This document shows positions 10,701-21,499 of a DNA stretch of 64,000 bases, in pieces. The notes beneath the pieces were generated by a model. The model saw only the letters and a list, made by a program, of their open reading frames with translations, was not told the origin of the DNA and did not search any database. A program made the position numbers and the translations under genes. Origin of the DNA: Rhizophagus clarus. Lineage: Eukaryota; Glomeromycota; Glomeromycetes; Glomerales; Glomeraceae. Position 1 is the first letter of the stretch. Every line of letters starts with the position of its first letter. The DNA is taken from assembly GCA_015698045.1 (NCBI GenBank), contig BLAL01000047.1, positions 434,001-498,000 on the forward strand. Direction: 5' to 3'.

Positions 10701-12411
10701 TATACATATAACTACAACAATTGAAAAAATAAATCCCAAAACAGAAAAAGCAAAAGAATTTATTTCTGATTTTTTGAAGGATTCAACGCCTATTAAAGAA
10801 AAATTATTTAAGAAATATAATAAGGAAGAAGAAGAATTATCTGAATTGCCCAATAAGATAAATATAAAAATTGAACAAATGAATCCCAAAACAAAAAAAG
10901 CAAAAGAAATTATTGGTGAATTTTTGAAGGATTCAAAAAATTTTAATTATTCAGTGAATCCGACGCCTATAAAAGAAAAATTAATTGATTTACTTGGTAA
11001 GGTGGATGAAGAATTAACCAAGACACTCAAAAAGATTAATGATTTCGCGCCTATAAAAATAGAGATATTTGATAAGGAAGAAGAGGAAAAATTATCTGAA
11101 ATATTTAACGAGACAAATAAACAAATAAATTATTCTACAGATTTGGTGTCAATAGAGAAAAACTTATCTGATATGATTAATGAGTTGAAAGAAAAAACTA
11201 GCCAGAAAACAGAAAACTATAAGTCATTACCTACAGAAGAAAGGTTAGGAAAATTAGAAAAATCACAAGAAGTATTAAAGAAATTGAAAGAATTACAAGA
11301 AGAATTAAAGGAATTAAAAGAATTACAAGAAGAATTAAAAGAATTAAAAGTATCAGAGGAAGGATTAAACGAATTAAAAAAATTAAAAGAACCAGAAAAA
11401 TTAAAAAAATTAGAAGAATTAGAAGAATGTAAAGCATTACATGATGGATTAAATGAATTAAATGATGAATTAAATGAATTAGGTGAATTAAATGATTTTT
11501 ATGAAAAGTGGTTACATTTTTCAAAATTAAATGAATTGGATTTATATCAAGATTTGATGTTGAAAGAATTAAAAGAAATTATCAACTTATATATAACGTT
11601 GGGAAAATTACAAAACTTGAAAAAGGAAAAAAGATATCAAGAATTAAATAGAAGGTTGGAAGAATTTGACGAATTCACAGAATTCAAAGAATTATATGAG
11701 TTGTATAAAAAAATTAATCTGGAAATATATGAGTCCACTAAAAAAAATTATTCCACTCATCTAGTTAAAGATAAAGATTTTTTCCCACTTTTATATGAGA
11801 ACATCCATGATGCAATCGTTGAAGTCGAACGTCAAACAAAAATTGAACCTAAAAGTTGTTATATTGATTATGGAAAACATTTTGGAAATCACTTGTTTCG
11901 GCATCTTATTCGTGATGCCAAAAAACATGGGTCATACAAAGAAGATAATCGGAAACTTATTCGTTGTTATTACCGTCTCGGAGAATTGCTATTTAGTGAT
12001 AATGATGGAGTAAATGCTTTGAAAAAAGTTACTGATCTCCAACATCGAAAGGCGAAAAATATTTATGATCTTTATAATAAAATTCCGTTGGCATTCAATG
12101 TATTCAATGACAACATTCTTCCGATAGACATGATTGGTAAGATCAAAACTCGGTATGCCAGTATTATATTTGCATTAAGTAATGAAGATGTTATATATTT
12201 GATTGATGCCATTGAAGATCGTATTGCTGAGCAAAAAGGTAAAAAAGTCAAAAATAAATCCGAAAATCAAAATAAACTTTCGCGATTTTTTAATTGCATC
12301 AACAAAGGTGAAGATGAAAGTAAATCCAGTCAAGATGAATCCAAAAAAATATCAGCCACAGATCATATAGATGAATCCGAAAAAAATGTCATGATAAGAG
12401 TCGATGGTTAA
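7753..12411 (+). CDS. Large membrane-anchored coiled-coil protein (1552 aa)
   Basis: This is one uninterrupted frame from an ATG at 7753 (MSEEIDPMELRDRRLKV) to TAA at 12409-12411. I chose this ATG because the ten codons before it begin with TTG. After a basic N-terminus there are four hydrophobic segments, at about residues 45-65, 73-95, 145-165 and 175-200, so the protein should sit in a membrane. A further amphipathic or hydrophobic stretch lies near 255-280. From about residue 280 to 1340 it is Lys/Glu/Leu-rich and predicted coiled coil. Repeated phrases include KLSEIL/ELSKIL, NPKTEKAKEFI and, near 1180-1215, heptad-like LKELQEELKELK. A less repetitive, better mixed domain closes the protein (about 1335-1500, with HFGNHLFRHLIRDAKKHG), followed by a charged tail. 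No family is recognised. The repeats imply expansion by internal duplication. It could be a tethering or scaffold protein, which is inference. Confidence 0.85.
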   Translation: MSEEIDPMELRDRRLKVTREYRLKNLKKVADKNLALYKIAKKNTIQSTILSIACVVFGVIFIFLVKGSGVSKIVENSVAGVVSLLSFIGSIKSFITPSTDDDCIALKFSEVCPEYVDLSMKTTDEDDIRNTENTIERWCTYLQIMKSLYTIIIMFSSLLFIIFIILDFTLKETNVIPVNLAIIIFGAIALMGALINRYFLKRFTFTGDGGKDIERLINGINIHIKRNSARDLDQLISYYFHDKKSIETFWDVLLYVLKKVKKVIILFIRVLLKIMELLIKLLEISRLKKKKPDDNKLRTLIEELVAIKDADPKVAVASATINNHSNDITSWIWELFIVMENFGWKFQQNIDSKSESNMRKLMKKLSLKELVEIIQVSNNHRYQYELEAAKLTVDYSILRELQGAAKELLDVLNRGIKKINGSNKSSSKCDKLQTEFSKMSKMLEVINQKTENSIKSAKFDKIGKVLEMINRKTENSIDPTSEELELSVILVGMEDINKITEKVNKYSDPTPAQVDELYDNILEKLLELFNVSKNLKKITDPTLKLHGIEKELSKTSETLKEINQKIETPIEDMRYAKIVHNSSQRILDEIGDKLSELHRIKQDLIDKGKFDEKNDFNELPDKKVDENLFNIFIKMANESFRILEFLPNKVKKNLTTELDKLSEIRKIKEKTIEGTEDRSRRDSKDSDNHIEKILPEKLEEMGKGLSSILNNTIVTMRDEIKKKKEINKEPITEKFINEIQISDECFSTEFPTPDLLSKLSENLNNVEKKISKILNNAHATINVNLKTKKAKEFYETLKDSDALIQKMKIYKNNSAVLEPIKKLSKILEKVKKELNEYSKNYNNIKGLSKETEKELSKETEEELSNIRDFITTTVENIDPKTEKEKELIHHLKEKLSTTTIENIDDSKKNMKELSNIINTTIENIEEKEELSNIRNIITQTIKDIDPKTKKVKEFIDDLLKNINISAYIKKLSEEVEVKRNLSDIHITTTIEKINPKTEKAKEFISDFLKDSTPIKEKLFKKYNKEEEELSELPNKINIKIEQMNPKTKKAKEIIGEFLKDSKNFNYSVNPTPIKEKLIDLLGKVDEELTKTLKKINDFAPIKIEIFDKEEEEKLSEIFNETNKQINYSTDLVSIEKNLSDMINELKEKTSQKTENYKSLPTEERLGKLEKSQEVLKKLKELQEELKELKELQEELKELKVSEEGLNELKKLKEPEKLKKLEELEECKALHDGLNELNDELNELGELNDFYEKWLHFSKLNELDLYQDLMLKELKEIINLYITLGKLQNLKKEKRYQELNRRLEEFDEFTEFKELYELYKKINLEIYESTKKNYSTHLVKDKDFFPLLYENIHDAIVEVERQTKIEPKSCYIDYGKHFGNHLFRHLIRDAKKHGSYKEDNRKLIRCYYRLGELLFSDNDGVNALKKVTDLQHRKAKNIYDLYNKIPLAFNVFNDNILPIDMIGKIKTRYASIIFALSNEDVIYLIDAIEDRIAEQKGKKVKNKSENQNKLSRFFNCINKGEDESKSSQDESKKISATDHIDESEKNVMIRVDG

Positions 12412-14172
12412 GAAGTGACTCATACGGAAGTTTATATATCACAATCACATGTACAGAGTTGTTTTTAGTGGAGGGAAATTATTTATTTTATCTGTTACTT
12501 TATATTTTTAGCTTTGTCATTAGTTTTTTTTTTTGCTCAACATTAATTGTAGAGTATATGTAAAAATGTTTTTTTTTCTCTTAAATAAGTTTGTAGTTGA
12601 GCGATTATCATAATAAATATAGGATTTTCCCGTCTTCACATAAGACGTCAAACAATTGTTTTTAATATGCCTAATTTTTGATATTACCTATAATTAAAGG
12701 AAAATAATTACGGCAAAAATGCCGAACTTATTTTTAACGTAATTATTATCGCATACGTTAATGTGTGGTCCTCAACGTCGGAATTTACCAAATGGATTCG
12801 ATAGCACCTCCAACTGCAAAATACAATGATAACTAATTTAATACGCTCCTGCGACACTTTTAAATTCTTAATTCATTGTTCATCTCTGTCAAAACGATAT
12901 AATTATATTATTGTCCGAAGCGTTAGCGTAGGGCACTTCCGGTTAAAATTCATTTCGTGCACACAATATCTGTTGCGCCGCGTCTAATACTAATCATTTT
13001 GCATCAATTAGTCGCGCGCGGTGATGTTTTAGGAAAATTTTACTCCCTGAAACCTTTCATCTTCTTGATTATTTCTTGTGTGAGAAATAAAATATTAAAA
13101 ATTTATATGGAGGCGTCAGGAAATTTTTGGTCAAAATTTTTTTTTATTGGTTCATTTTGCCGATCACAGTCATGTGAACAAAGTTAGTAAACAAAATTTT
13201 CAAAGATTGCGAATTTGTTCTCTTTTTAACCGACGCCCTCCCATATACTGCATATGTGATAATTTTTATGGTGTTTTTTTTCTTTCTGAGCAGAGCATAA
13301 GAAGATCGTTGTGGGCAAGAATACGATATTATGGTACTAATTAATTAATTATTGTGACTTTTTAATAAGTTAATGGTTATTATTTTAAATTGTGAAGTAA
13401 TTCCTTTTTTATAATATATTTCGTTATTAATAGCTGTATAAATTAAAAATATAATTTTACCAAATTTGTTTTAATTAGTAATATACGTTTGGCTTAAATT
13501 ACCAAGTTAAATTCATAGTTCTATAATTTAACTAATCTAATTATTCTATCCGATTCTAACCTCTAATTTAAATTACTATACAATCTAAAGAAATTGTAAG
13601 AAAAGTTATCAAACCTCTATAATTTTAATATTTAAAATAAATTCAAAAACATATAAATAAAATAAATTTATAATTCCTCTATACCATATTCTTCCGATTT
13701 TAAGCATCACCACGACTTTAGCAAAAAAAAAGTCAAAAGAAAGGTATAATGGTCATAATAAAAGACTTCCGAATTTAACGTCATCCGAGATTTTAACGAA
13801 AAGTTTTGGAAAAAAAGTGATGTTTAAGAAGAATATGATATAAAGAAAATTTCAGCGATTAAATTCAGCTTAAATTTGAATTCTCTTCTATAAAGCATAT
13901 AAGTAGATAAGAATAATTTTACTAACTATAAAAGTTCCATAATTAATTATTTCCGTACCAATTAATATCAAATGATGTCTTTTTATATTTTGATATAACA
14001 TCATTTCTTCGTTATTTTTGGCATCTAAAAAGTTTGTTATTTAATAAATTGTTGTAATTAATGGATACTTGTTAATTTAATGAATTGTACTCACCATGCT
14101 TTGTAGTTTATTAATGTTAAATACTTTAAGAAAGCCTAAAATTATTAAATGTTTGTTATATATTTTGCTATC
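12412..14172. other. Intergenic spacer
   Basis: A CGGCA-AAAA-TGCCG hairpin lies at 12711-12724, flanked by AATTA and TAATT. The part from 12890 to 13330 has more GC than its surroundings, with a CGCGCGCGG stretch near 13013, and gives only short unsupported frames. From 13340 to 14172 the sequence is AT-rich spacer, containing the 3' flank of the kinase gene that ends at 14173. Confidence 0.6.
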
Positions 14173-15995
14173 TCAATTATAAAAAATACATAAATATAAA
14201 TATAAAATTGTTATACTTTTAATGGACCGACTTTTATTAAGATCTTCGGCTAAAAAATAACAATAATAAAATCCATCAATTATACTTGAAAGAATATATT
14301 TTATTACTAAATTTAATAAATACTTACTGTCATCAGGAATTTCAAAATCATATAATTTACTATGAAACGCTGAAAATTAAGATATTGTTAATACTCAAGA
14401 CATTATATATTTAACAAATTAAAAAAAATTTATAGTAGAAATTGTTGATTATACCTTCTTGCTCTTCTAATATTATTTAATTCAAAAAAAAAAAAGAAAA
14501 TAATTTTATTAATATATTGAAAACAATATATACTGTATGTATATTAATTAATATATTTAACAATTATACCTTTTGTTGCATTTCTTGGTTCAGGTAAATT
14601 CTCAAACAAATAAAGTTTACTCGTATTCAATATTCCTCTTGGTTTTAAGCTTTTTGTTTCATTTACTTTTATATTATCGTTTGTTACTAATAAATTACTG
14701 GTATTTTGATACATTTTTTTTATTTCAATCCAAAGGGTTATAATATCGGGTCTTTTTAATGGATCTGCATCCCAACATTGTTCCATTAAATTTTTATATT
14801 CTAAAGGGGTACCTGGTACAATTTTTGGTCTAAAACCATTAATTATTTTCAATGTAAGGTCGTAATCATCATATTCATAATTCATAAATGGCGGTCGCCC
14901 GGATGAAATTTCCCACATAAGCATTGCAATACTATAGATATCGGATTTAAAAGTGTATTCTTTTCCATTAATAACCTCAGGTGCTATATAAGGAAGATTT
15001 CCATATATACTTTTTGATGGTCTTTTTGCAGGACCACAAAATCCAAAATCACTAATGTAGAAATATTGATAATTGTGATCATATAATATATTTCCTGAAT
15101 GTAAATCTCTATGAATGGCATTCTCTCCATGAATTCTATCAAGTGCATCAATTATATTAAAAGTAATCAGAATTCTTTTCTCCCAAGTAAGTTGATTATG
15201 ATTCTGTTGTAAATATCTTCTTAAGTCTATATTCATTTTTCTCATTACAAGCATGTAATTTCCATTTGATGGATTTTGTGTTAATCCATAACATCGAACA
15301 ATACCATCTGCCCATTTATGACTTATCGTTATATGTGATTTAGCCTAAAATTGATCGACGTTAAAATATAAAATATTAAAAATTTCTTATTTAACATCTC
15401 TTTTAAATATATTTAGAACACAAACCTCTTCAAACCAACTTTGATTTTCGCTTTCAACATTTCCTAATTTCTTAAGTATTACGCTATGCTTTCCACGTCT
15501 TTTTAATTGTTGTTTTTTGGAATCCCACTTATAATACCTTCCGTCGATCCAATCTGCTTCATAAATTTCAGAAAATCCTCCTTTTGTTAAGAATCTAATA
15601 TTCTTAAATTTATGATATGGAATCCATTCAATTATGTTACGTGGGAGAAGCGTTTCCATTTGACATTTCTGTATTAAAATATCAATACCATAATTATTAG
15701 ATGTCCAACTTGAAAATTTCGTTTTTAAATAGTTTCGCACACAAAATTCACAATAAATTGTAGCAAAACATTCTTGATTACAATTTTCACATATTCTTTT
15801 TGTTCCTGAATTAGCATTAATTTTATTTGAATCATAGATTTCATTTAAAATTTTTATTGCTTCAGTTTTTTCTTTTTTTTTAAGGGAAGTATCAGAAACA
15901 ATGTTTTGTTTCACATATTCATGTCGATTATGTATACCATCGTAAATTTTATCGTCTATTATACCAAATGCAGAAATGATATTTTTCTTACACAT
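14173..15995 (-). CDS. Rhizophagus-type protein kinase, five exons (491 aa), apparently intact
   Basis: Exons run 15426-15995, 14570-15344, 14455-14466, 14328-14369 and 14173-14249. All introns are GT-AG (81, 103, 85 and 78 nt), and the exons sum to 492 codons in frame. The N-terminal 130 residues carry a Cys-rich patch (CENCNQECFATIYCEFC, 69-85). The kinase domain follows: glycine loop LTKGGFSEIY (136-145), lysine K164 in VILK, HRDLHSGN with catalytic D270, DFG at 289-291, APE at about 311-313, and SDIYSIAMLMWE. The tail has the ENLPEPRNATK motif, then EEQE, encoded almost entirely by the 12-nt third exon, then AFHSKLYDFEIPDD. All key catalytic residues are present, so it should be active on Ser/Thr or Tyr. 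This family is greatly expanded in Rhizophagus; substrates are unknown. The last exon is less certain, as homologs often continue longer. Confidence 0.88.
14455..14466 (-). other. 12-nt microexon of the kinase
   Basis: The minus-strand bases AAGAGCAAGAAG are flanked by ATTAG upstream and GTATAATC downstream. Joined to the previous exon's final G and the next exon's CG they give E-E-Q-E-A, which continues the motif into AFHSK. Leaving it out would keep the frame and remove four residues. The same exon, in the same phase, occurs in the paralog at 46886-46897. Confidence 0.85.
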
Positions 15996-17440
15996 TTATT
16001 TTATTTTTTTTTTTTTTTTGTGGTTAGAAAATGATTTATAACTAAAGTGGCAATCAAGAATAATAAAAAAAAATCACGAGTCTTCCTAAGTGATTAGCCT
16101 AAACTGGATGTAGCGTACAATAAGATTGATGAATTTATAGATTCTCGAAATGGTTTTCTTTTACCTCAACTAGTGACAATCTGTTTTTTCGCAACGTGCT
16201 AAAGAAATCATTATTATATAATGATTTTAATGCAGGGGTATTACACAATCGAATTTGTTTTGCACGGGTCAAACAAAAAATTTTTGTTGCACAGGAATTA
16301 ATATCCGATGCGTTTTATTTTACACAAATAAACATTCCTTTGATTCAAATTTAATTTTTCTCCCTTTACAGGTTTAATTTTAAAAAAATACAACGTTATA
16401 TAACACACAGCTCATCTGCTGATCAGCGATGACAAAGAAACTTTATTGGTGCATCTCTCCGAGAATCAATGGGATTGTTTGTTTTCATACAAATAATCGG
16501 AATTCTTTGTGGATTCGAACAGCGATTTTAGATAGAAATTTTCGAATATTAGAAATCATTGGAATTGTTTATAATTAATTGGTGGTCAATTTTTCGTGTC
16601 CACGGTTTACGAGTGGTTTACGAGATATTCTTTAACCGAAATCTAACAGCTATTTAATAATAATAGCTATGCTTTATAGACGGCATTGTGTTTTACCGCC
16701 ACAATAAATTTTTACTTCAATTTGTAATAGCGGACTTGGAAAGTGTTTGCACTGAACATAAATTTGTAATCTTAAATAATCACGTGATCTATTGGTTGCT
16801 GCGGTTGATCGTTTCTTCTCATAAAAAAATTAGAAATTTGAAATCTGCTCTTCAACCCTATAGAAAAAAGAATGTCCAGGAAATCGTCATCGGAAAACGT
16901 TCACACGCCCCATTGATTTCCCAGAAAATGGGATCAGCTTCATATCCGGAAAGTGTTCTGGGTATTGTAACTTTCCGGACATTATGGATATATTGTAAAT
17001 CATCGTCAATACATGAAATCGTGCACGGTCACCTATTTTCAATTGTGTAACGCTATTTCCAAGTCATATACAATAATTATATCCTTCCAAGATAATTGGT
17101 TAACTATTCCATCAAATATTTAGATACAGTAATAAATTTTCATAGTATTTTAAAATTATCATGAATGTGCATGAGTACGGTTCTATACGTAATTTTGTTC
17201 AAGCACTTAAACGATAATTCCATAGTAGATAGTAAATTTTAATATTTATTGAATAAGTGTAAATTTATTTCTCACTCTGATATTTGATTAGCTAAATTTT
17301 TTTGAATTTTTTTCACAAAAAAAAAAAAAATATTTAAATTTCAAACTTTCAAATATTAAGGGTAGTTAAATCTGAAAATTCAAACACAAAATATCGGATT
17401 AAATTTCAACGTTTATACACGAGACATTAACGAAAATTAT
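15996..17440. other. Intergenic spacer upstream of the kinase
   Basis: This holds the promoter side of the minus-strand kinase gene, immediately 5' of which is a T-rich stretch on the plus strand (15998-16019). Segment 16230-17050 has a more even base composition and one frame (16688-17050) with no recognisable content. I see no RNA gene or repeat that I can define. Confidence 0.55.
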
Positions 17441-18095
17441 TGATGGTGATGATGATTATTAAGCTCAAGCATGAACATGAAAAAGAAATCTCAAATAGGG
17501 CACGATATCTAAGGGTAATTGCATCTCAAAGATAAAGAACATGAAATGAAGATCAAGAACAAAATCAAAGATATTACGTCCGAAAGATAAAAAAAACAAA
17601 TAATGATTGAAGAGGAACGAGAAAGAGACACGAATAAATAATTTAAGAAAAAAAGAAAGGAAGTGTTAGAAACAGTGATGGTTATTGGACCAATTGGACT
17701 TATAAGCATAGCCATCATTGGTTAGAAATAAAATGCCAAACAAACGAAAATAAAAACAAAAGGAAGAAAGAAAAATATACTTTTGATTGCAATGGAAGAA
17801 CGAAAAATTTGAACGATTATCCGATGAACAAAATCTGATGATGATATTAATGAAGCTTAATCGGCTAATCAAAAGTCACCCCGTGGTAGGAATAAACTTT
17901 GTCTTTTCTCAACTATATCAATTTACGATAATCTTGTCAATATTGGAGTGTAATAAAGTTTATAAGTTTTTAGGTAATTTATTTAGCAAAAAAAATATTT
18001 TAATTTGTTTGGTAATTACGATCCTCATTTTAAATTGTATAGAAACATTATATGTCATCTACGCTACATCAGTACTATACAACATTAGCTGTTAG
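17441..18095 (+). pseudogene. Decayed coiled-coil or membrane protein fragments (tentative)
   Basis: Between 17455 and 17730 the plus strand, in shifting frames, reads Lys/Glu/Arg-rich helix-like text (KHEHEKEISNRARYLR, IEEERERDTNK) and then a hydrophobic run (VMVIGPIGLISIAIIG). From 17787 an open frame continues with charged then hydrophobic segments (IKSHPVVGINFVFSQLYQ, ILICLVITILILNCIETLYV). The order of charged helix then membrane segments resembles a small membrane protein gene that has lost its frame. No family is recognised and it may be chance. Confidence 0.25.
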
Positions 18096-19817
18096 TGTGA
18101 ACAATATATGAAATCGTTTATCATCACGGGAAGATTTATGAAATACTCAAAAATTTGTCCGTCATGTTCGAATATTTTAGTCAATAAAAAATTATTTGTA
18201 CCCAAGTCTTGCGTCTAATCAATCTCCCATTATCTAACCAATTTTTCCAATAATAAGTGTGCGTCGTTAATTGACTATTTTTTAAGAAAAGTTTAATATA
18301 TCAATTTATTTCCAAAATGCAGCAGGAACTTTTGTTTAATTTCATAAATATCAATTCAGAAATAGAATTTAATGAATGGATGTATATTATTTATTGTCAA
18401 AGGCTCACGTATTATATTATTAACTCCTGTTTAGAAGAGAACTAATTGTTATCAATAACAGTAGACGACAGATACGTGAAGCGTATCTCTTGGATATATC
18501 TATGGTATCTCTTCATATGATCAAAAATTGTATGAGTATCAACAATAATAAATGTACAAATTTACACTGGATTTCTCATATTCTTGTTCTGTGGTTGAAT
18601 TTATATGTAGACAGTCTATTATTTATCTGTTGTATCCGATTTTTATCGTTATATTCACTATATTGCATAATTTATGAAGGTAAGACGAGAATGTCCTTCA
18701 GACATTTCTTCGGAATGCTGATTTGGATTTAGGTTTTATTTTATCAATTGTTAAACATCCTATAATAAGTGAGGTCACAACTATCATATAAACAAAAGAA
18801 TTGAGATAAGATTTTGTATCGATCCATGGGATATATTATGTCTTGTTAATAACTAGCGTGCTATTATTGTATATATAACCGACCTTATAATTTTCGCGAT
18901 AGTACACAGTCGGAATCATCTGTACGAAATATTAGTTATATCGGGTTCTGACTGTATAATAGAAGGAAATTTAATAGAATTAAAGAATGCTATTAGAGTA
19001 GTTGTCTTAATATTACAAGCAACAATTTTAATATTATATTCTTCGAGATAGAATAAAATATCCGTAATCTACTAAGTGTAAGATAAATAATAATTTTTTT
19101 GTTCGTAGCTATTTCAAATGTACTGTATACTACCTACTTCCAACAAGAATATTGCTCTATCAATTTGTTCTGAGCCTTGGCGAACAAATAAATATACAAA
19201 CTTTACTTACGACATATGGTATCATTTTCATTATCTTCTATGGTCGCTATTTTTCACTCTTTCGTCCTTTTTTAAAATAGAACATTAAGTGTAATCATTA
19301 TCTTAGAGTTCCTTGTTGACGTTTCATCCAACCCAAAGCTCTTCGAACTTTCATTTGAGAATCCTTGTACTTCACAAAATTTTTATCGTTAACGCTATGT
19401 TTAGTAGTTTATATCATTGACATTAAAATGAAAGCGCGTCCCTATAGACAGTTGGAACATCATTAAAACATTTTGCATTGCGGCTGTATGGTATGTTTAA
19501 CCCTTTAACGTGTATACTGAGCGTATACTTTATTTTTTACGAAGCAATAATTACTATATTTAATCTACGTGCATTCGTGTTATAAATTAAAATGAAAAAA
19601 AAAATACAGGTATTAATAACACTTATTTATATCAGTATTATTTGCTAGTTATTTTTATTGAAGACATTTTCATGATAATTGGTTACTACTGTACTACATA
19701 ACAAAGACGAAAGGAAATAATACAAAAAATCCGGCGACTATACATATAAATAAAAACGAGAAAATTCTAAGAACAAAAATAGTAAAATGAAATAATAACA
19801 ATTTAAAATCATTATCG
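18096..19817. other. Intergenic spacer
   Basis: An open frame at 18490-18732 is hydrophobic and Cys-rich but has no start context or homology I know. The rest is AT-rich spacer, and the segment next to 19817 is the 3' flank of the kinase gene at 19818-21103. Confidence 0.5.
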
Positions 19818-21103
19818 TTATGACTCATAATAGAGATTTATGTCACAATCTTCTAATGAATCAAAATCTTCTTTTGAATGACAATCTTCGAAACTTGACG
19901 ACTCGAAACATTCATTTTCTGGTTGCTCCATAATTTTACTTTCATTGGGTTTCGAACTACTTGAATTGTTATTGTTTTCGGCATCAATGGGATGAATCTT
20001 ATTAAGTTCCGATGTTACTTCACTAATATCTGGTCTTTTTTGTGGTTCATATTGCCAACATTCTATTTAAATATTTATGATTAGAATTTAATGAAAAAAA
20101 AAATCATCACTATAGTATTTTTACTACTTACTTTCATAAAGCGTAATGAATTTACTATTTGTGTTCGGAATAGGAGTTTCTCTTTTACCATTAACGATTC
20201 CAAGAGTAATCTGCATAATTTGATTTTGATCAAGATCACTTTCAAAACCAAATGGTGGTGAACGACTTGTTAATTCCCAGAATACTACTCCTAAACTGTA
20301 TATGTCAGACTTTTTGGTGAGATCGCTTTTAGCATTGAGAATTTTGGGATCCGTGTAAGGAATTATGCCACGTGGTTCAAAATGACACTCTGTCCCCTGC
20401 AGACGTGAACATCCAAAATCCGCCAATTTTATTGTATTTTGATGAATTAAAATATTTTTGGGATGCTAAAAAATAATGTGTTAAATACGTTATTTAAATA
20501 AATTATATCTCAAGTGTACGTAAAGTATAACAACATTAAAATTCTTCTTACAAGATCTCCATGTATAATATTATTATCATGTAACCACAAAATTGCTCCT
20601 GCAATTTCTTTGGCAAACTTTAATTGGATTTCCCATTCAATTGAAGTAGCCCTTAAATATTTTTCCAATGTTCCACTGTCTGCATATTCCAGAACGAGCG
20701 AATATTTTTTTTCGTCTAAAATAAAAAAATATGTAAACAAATATAGAGAATAAAAGTTATCATACATTAAATTATAATCATTGTTTTACCTTTAAATTTC
20801 GTAACTCCATAAAAATGAATTATAGATGGATGAGAAGCCAGTCTCATTATCTTAATCTAGAAAAACGAAATTAGCATTCATATAAATATGGATGTCAAAA
20901 AGATTACATAAATAAGTTATAGCAGTAACACGCACTTCATTAATGATGTCATCCTCCTTAGATTTTTCATTAAAATCTTTAACCGCCAATTTTGTTATGT
21001 TCTTCCAATATGCAACACGAACTGAAGAAAATCCTCCAGAAGCGATCTTAGCAAGACTCCCAAAGTCAGGAGAATTATAAATATGGATTCTTTTGTTACG
21101 CAA
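19818..21103 (-). CDS. Protein kinase with HGD catalytic loop (5' end not resolved)
   Basis: Five exons can be joined: 20936-21103 (or farther upstream), 20790-20856, 20552-20715, 20132-20465 and 19818-20062. Introns of 69-86 nt have GTGCGT, GTAAAA, GTAAGA and GTAAGT donors. The exons keep one frame to TAA at 19818-19820 and give at least 325 residues. Visible motifs are the glycine loop ASGGFSSVRVAYW, lysine in LAVKDF, HGDLHPKNI (Arg of HRD replaced by Gly, Asp kept), ADFGCSR, YTDPKIL in place of APE, SDIYSLGVVFWELTSRSPP and CWQYEPQKRPDIS. The tail is Ser/Glu/Asp-rich. The HGDLHPKN loop is a known variant in this fungal kinase expansion and does not by itself mean inactivity. The frame stays open upstream of 21103 to beyond 21230 (including FTLIHRPSTINTTTTTSINR), so an upstream exon and the true ATG remain to be found. 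Confidence 0.82.
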
Positions 21104-21330
21104 ATATTTCTCTAATCTATTGATGCTGGTGGTTGTAGTAGTATTAATAGTACTAGGACGGTGTATCAGTGTAAAATGAATAAATACGTCTAACTCATGA
21201 TATAAACAAGGAAAGCAACTTAGGGTATAAAAAAAATTATTAATGCAGAAATTAAAAATACAGACTTTACTTGAATATAGTAGATATATAAGAATAGGAA
21301 AAATAAGAAAAATTTTTTTAACTATTTTAT

Positions 21331-21364
21331 GCTGTTTTCAATATGCTGTGCTATTGAAAACAGC
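21331..21364. repeat. Hairpin with perfect 13-bp arms
   Basis: GCTGTTTTCAATA at 21331-21343 pairs with TATTGAAAACAGC at 21352-21364 over an 8-base loop. Outside the perfect arms the flanks keep an imperfect mirror (ACTATTTTAT on the left, ATAAAAATAGT on the right), giving a fold-back of about 65 bases. It has the same core as the hairpin at 21436-21469. Confidence 0.85.
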
Positions 21365-21435
21365 GCAGTAATAAAAATAGTAAAAGTAAAACAATTTGTT
21401 GGGAAATTAAATAAAAATCTTTTTAGTTCATTTAT

Positions 21436-21469
21436 CGCTGTTTTCAATACCGAGATATTGAAAACAGCG
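21436..21469. repeat. Hairpin with perfect 14-bp arms, same core as its neighbour
   Basis: CGCTGTTTTCAATA at 21436-21449 pairs with TATTGAAAACAGCG at 21456-21469 over a 6-base loop. The flanks mirror imperfectly (AGTTCATTTA against TAAATAATGAACT), extending the fold to about 65 bases. The arm core CTGTTTTCAATA is identical to the hairpin at 21331-21364, while the loops and flanks differ. Two independent insertions of one tiny element family, or a duplication, would explain it. Both lie just beyond the 5' end placed for the kinase gene. Confidence 0.85.
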
Positions 21470-21499
21470 ATGATCACTAAATAATGAACTTTTCGTCAG

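Noticed and set aside
7887-11524. Several open frames on the strand opposite the large coiled-coil gene, some hydrophobic and Leu/Ile-rich
   Set aside because: They are the mirror of Lys/Glu/Leu coiled-coil codons and have no start context or independent content.
12711-12724. Bacterial-style terminator after the large gene
   Set aside because: The hairpin is short, and such terminators do not apply to nuclear protein genes of fungi.
17441-18095. A second complete member of the large coiled-coil membrane protein family
   Set aside because: The order of charged helix then membrane segments is reversed relative to the gene at 7753, and no block aligns; kept only as a tentative fragment.
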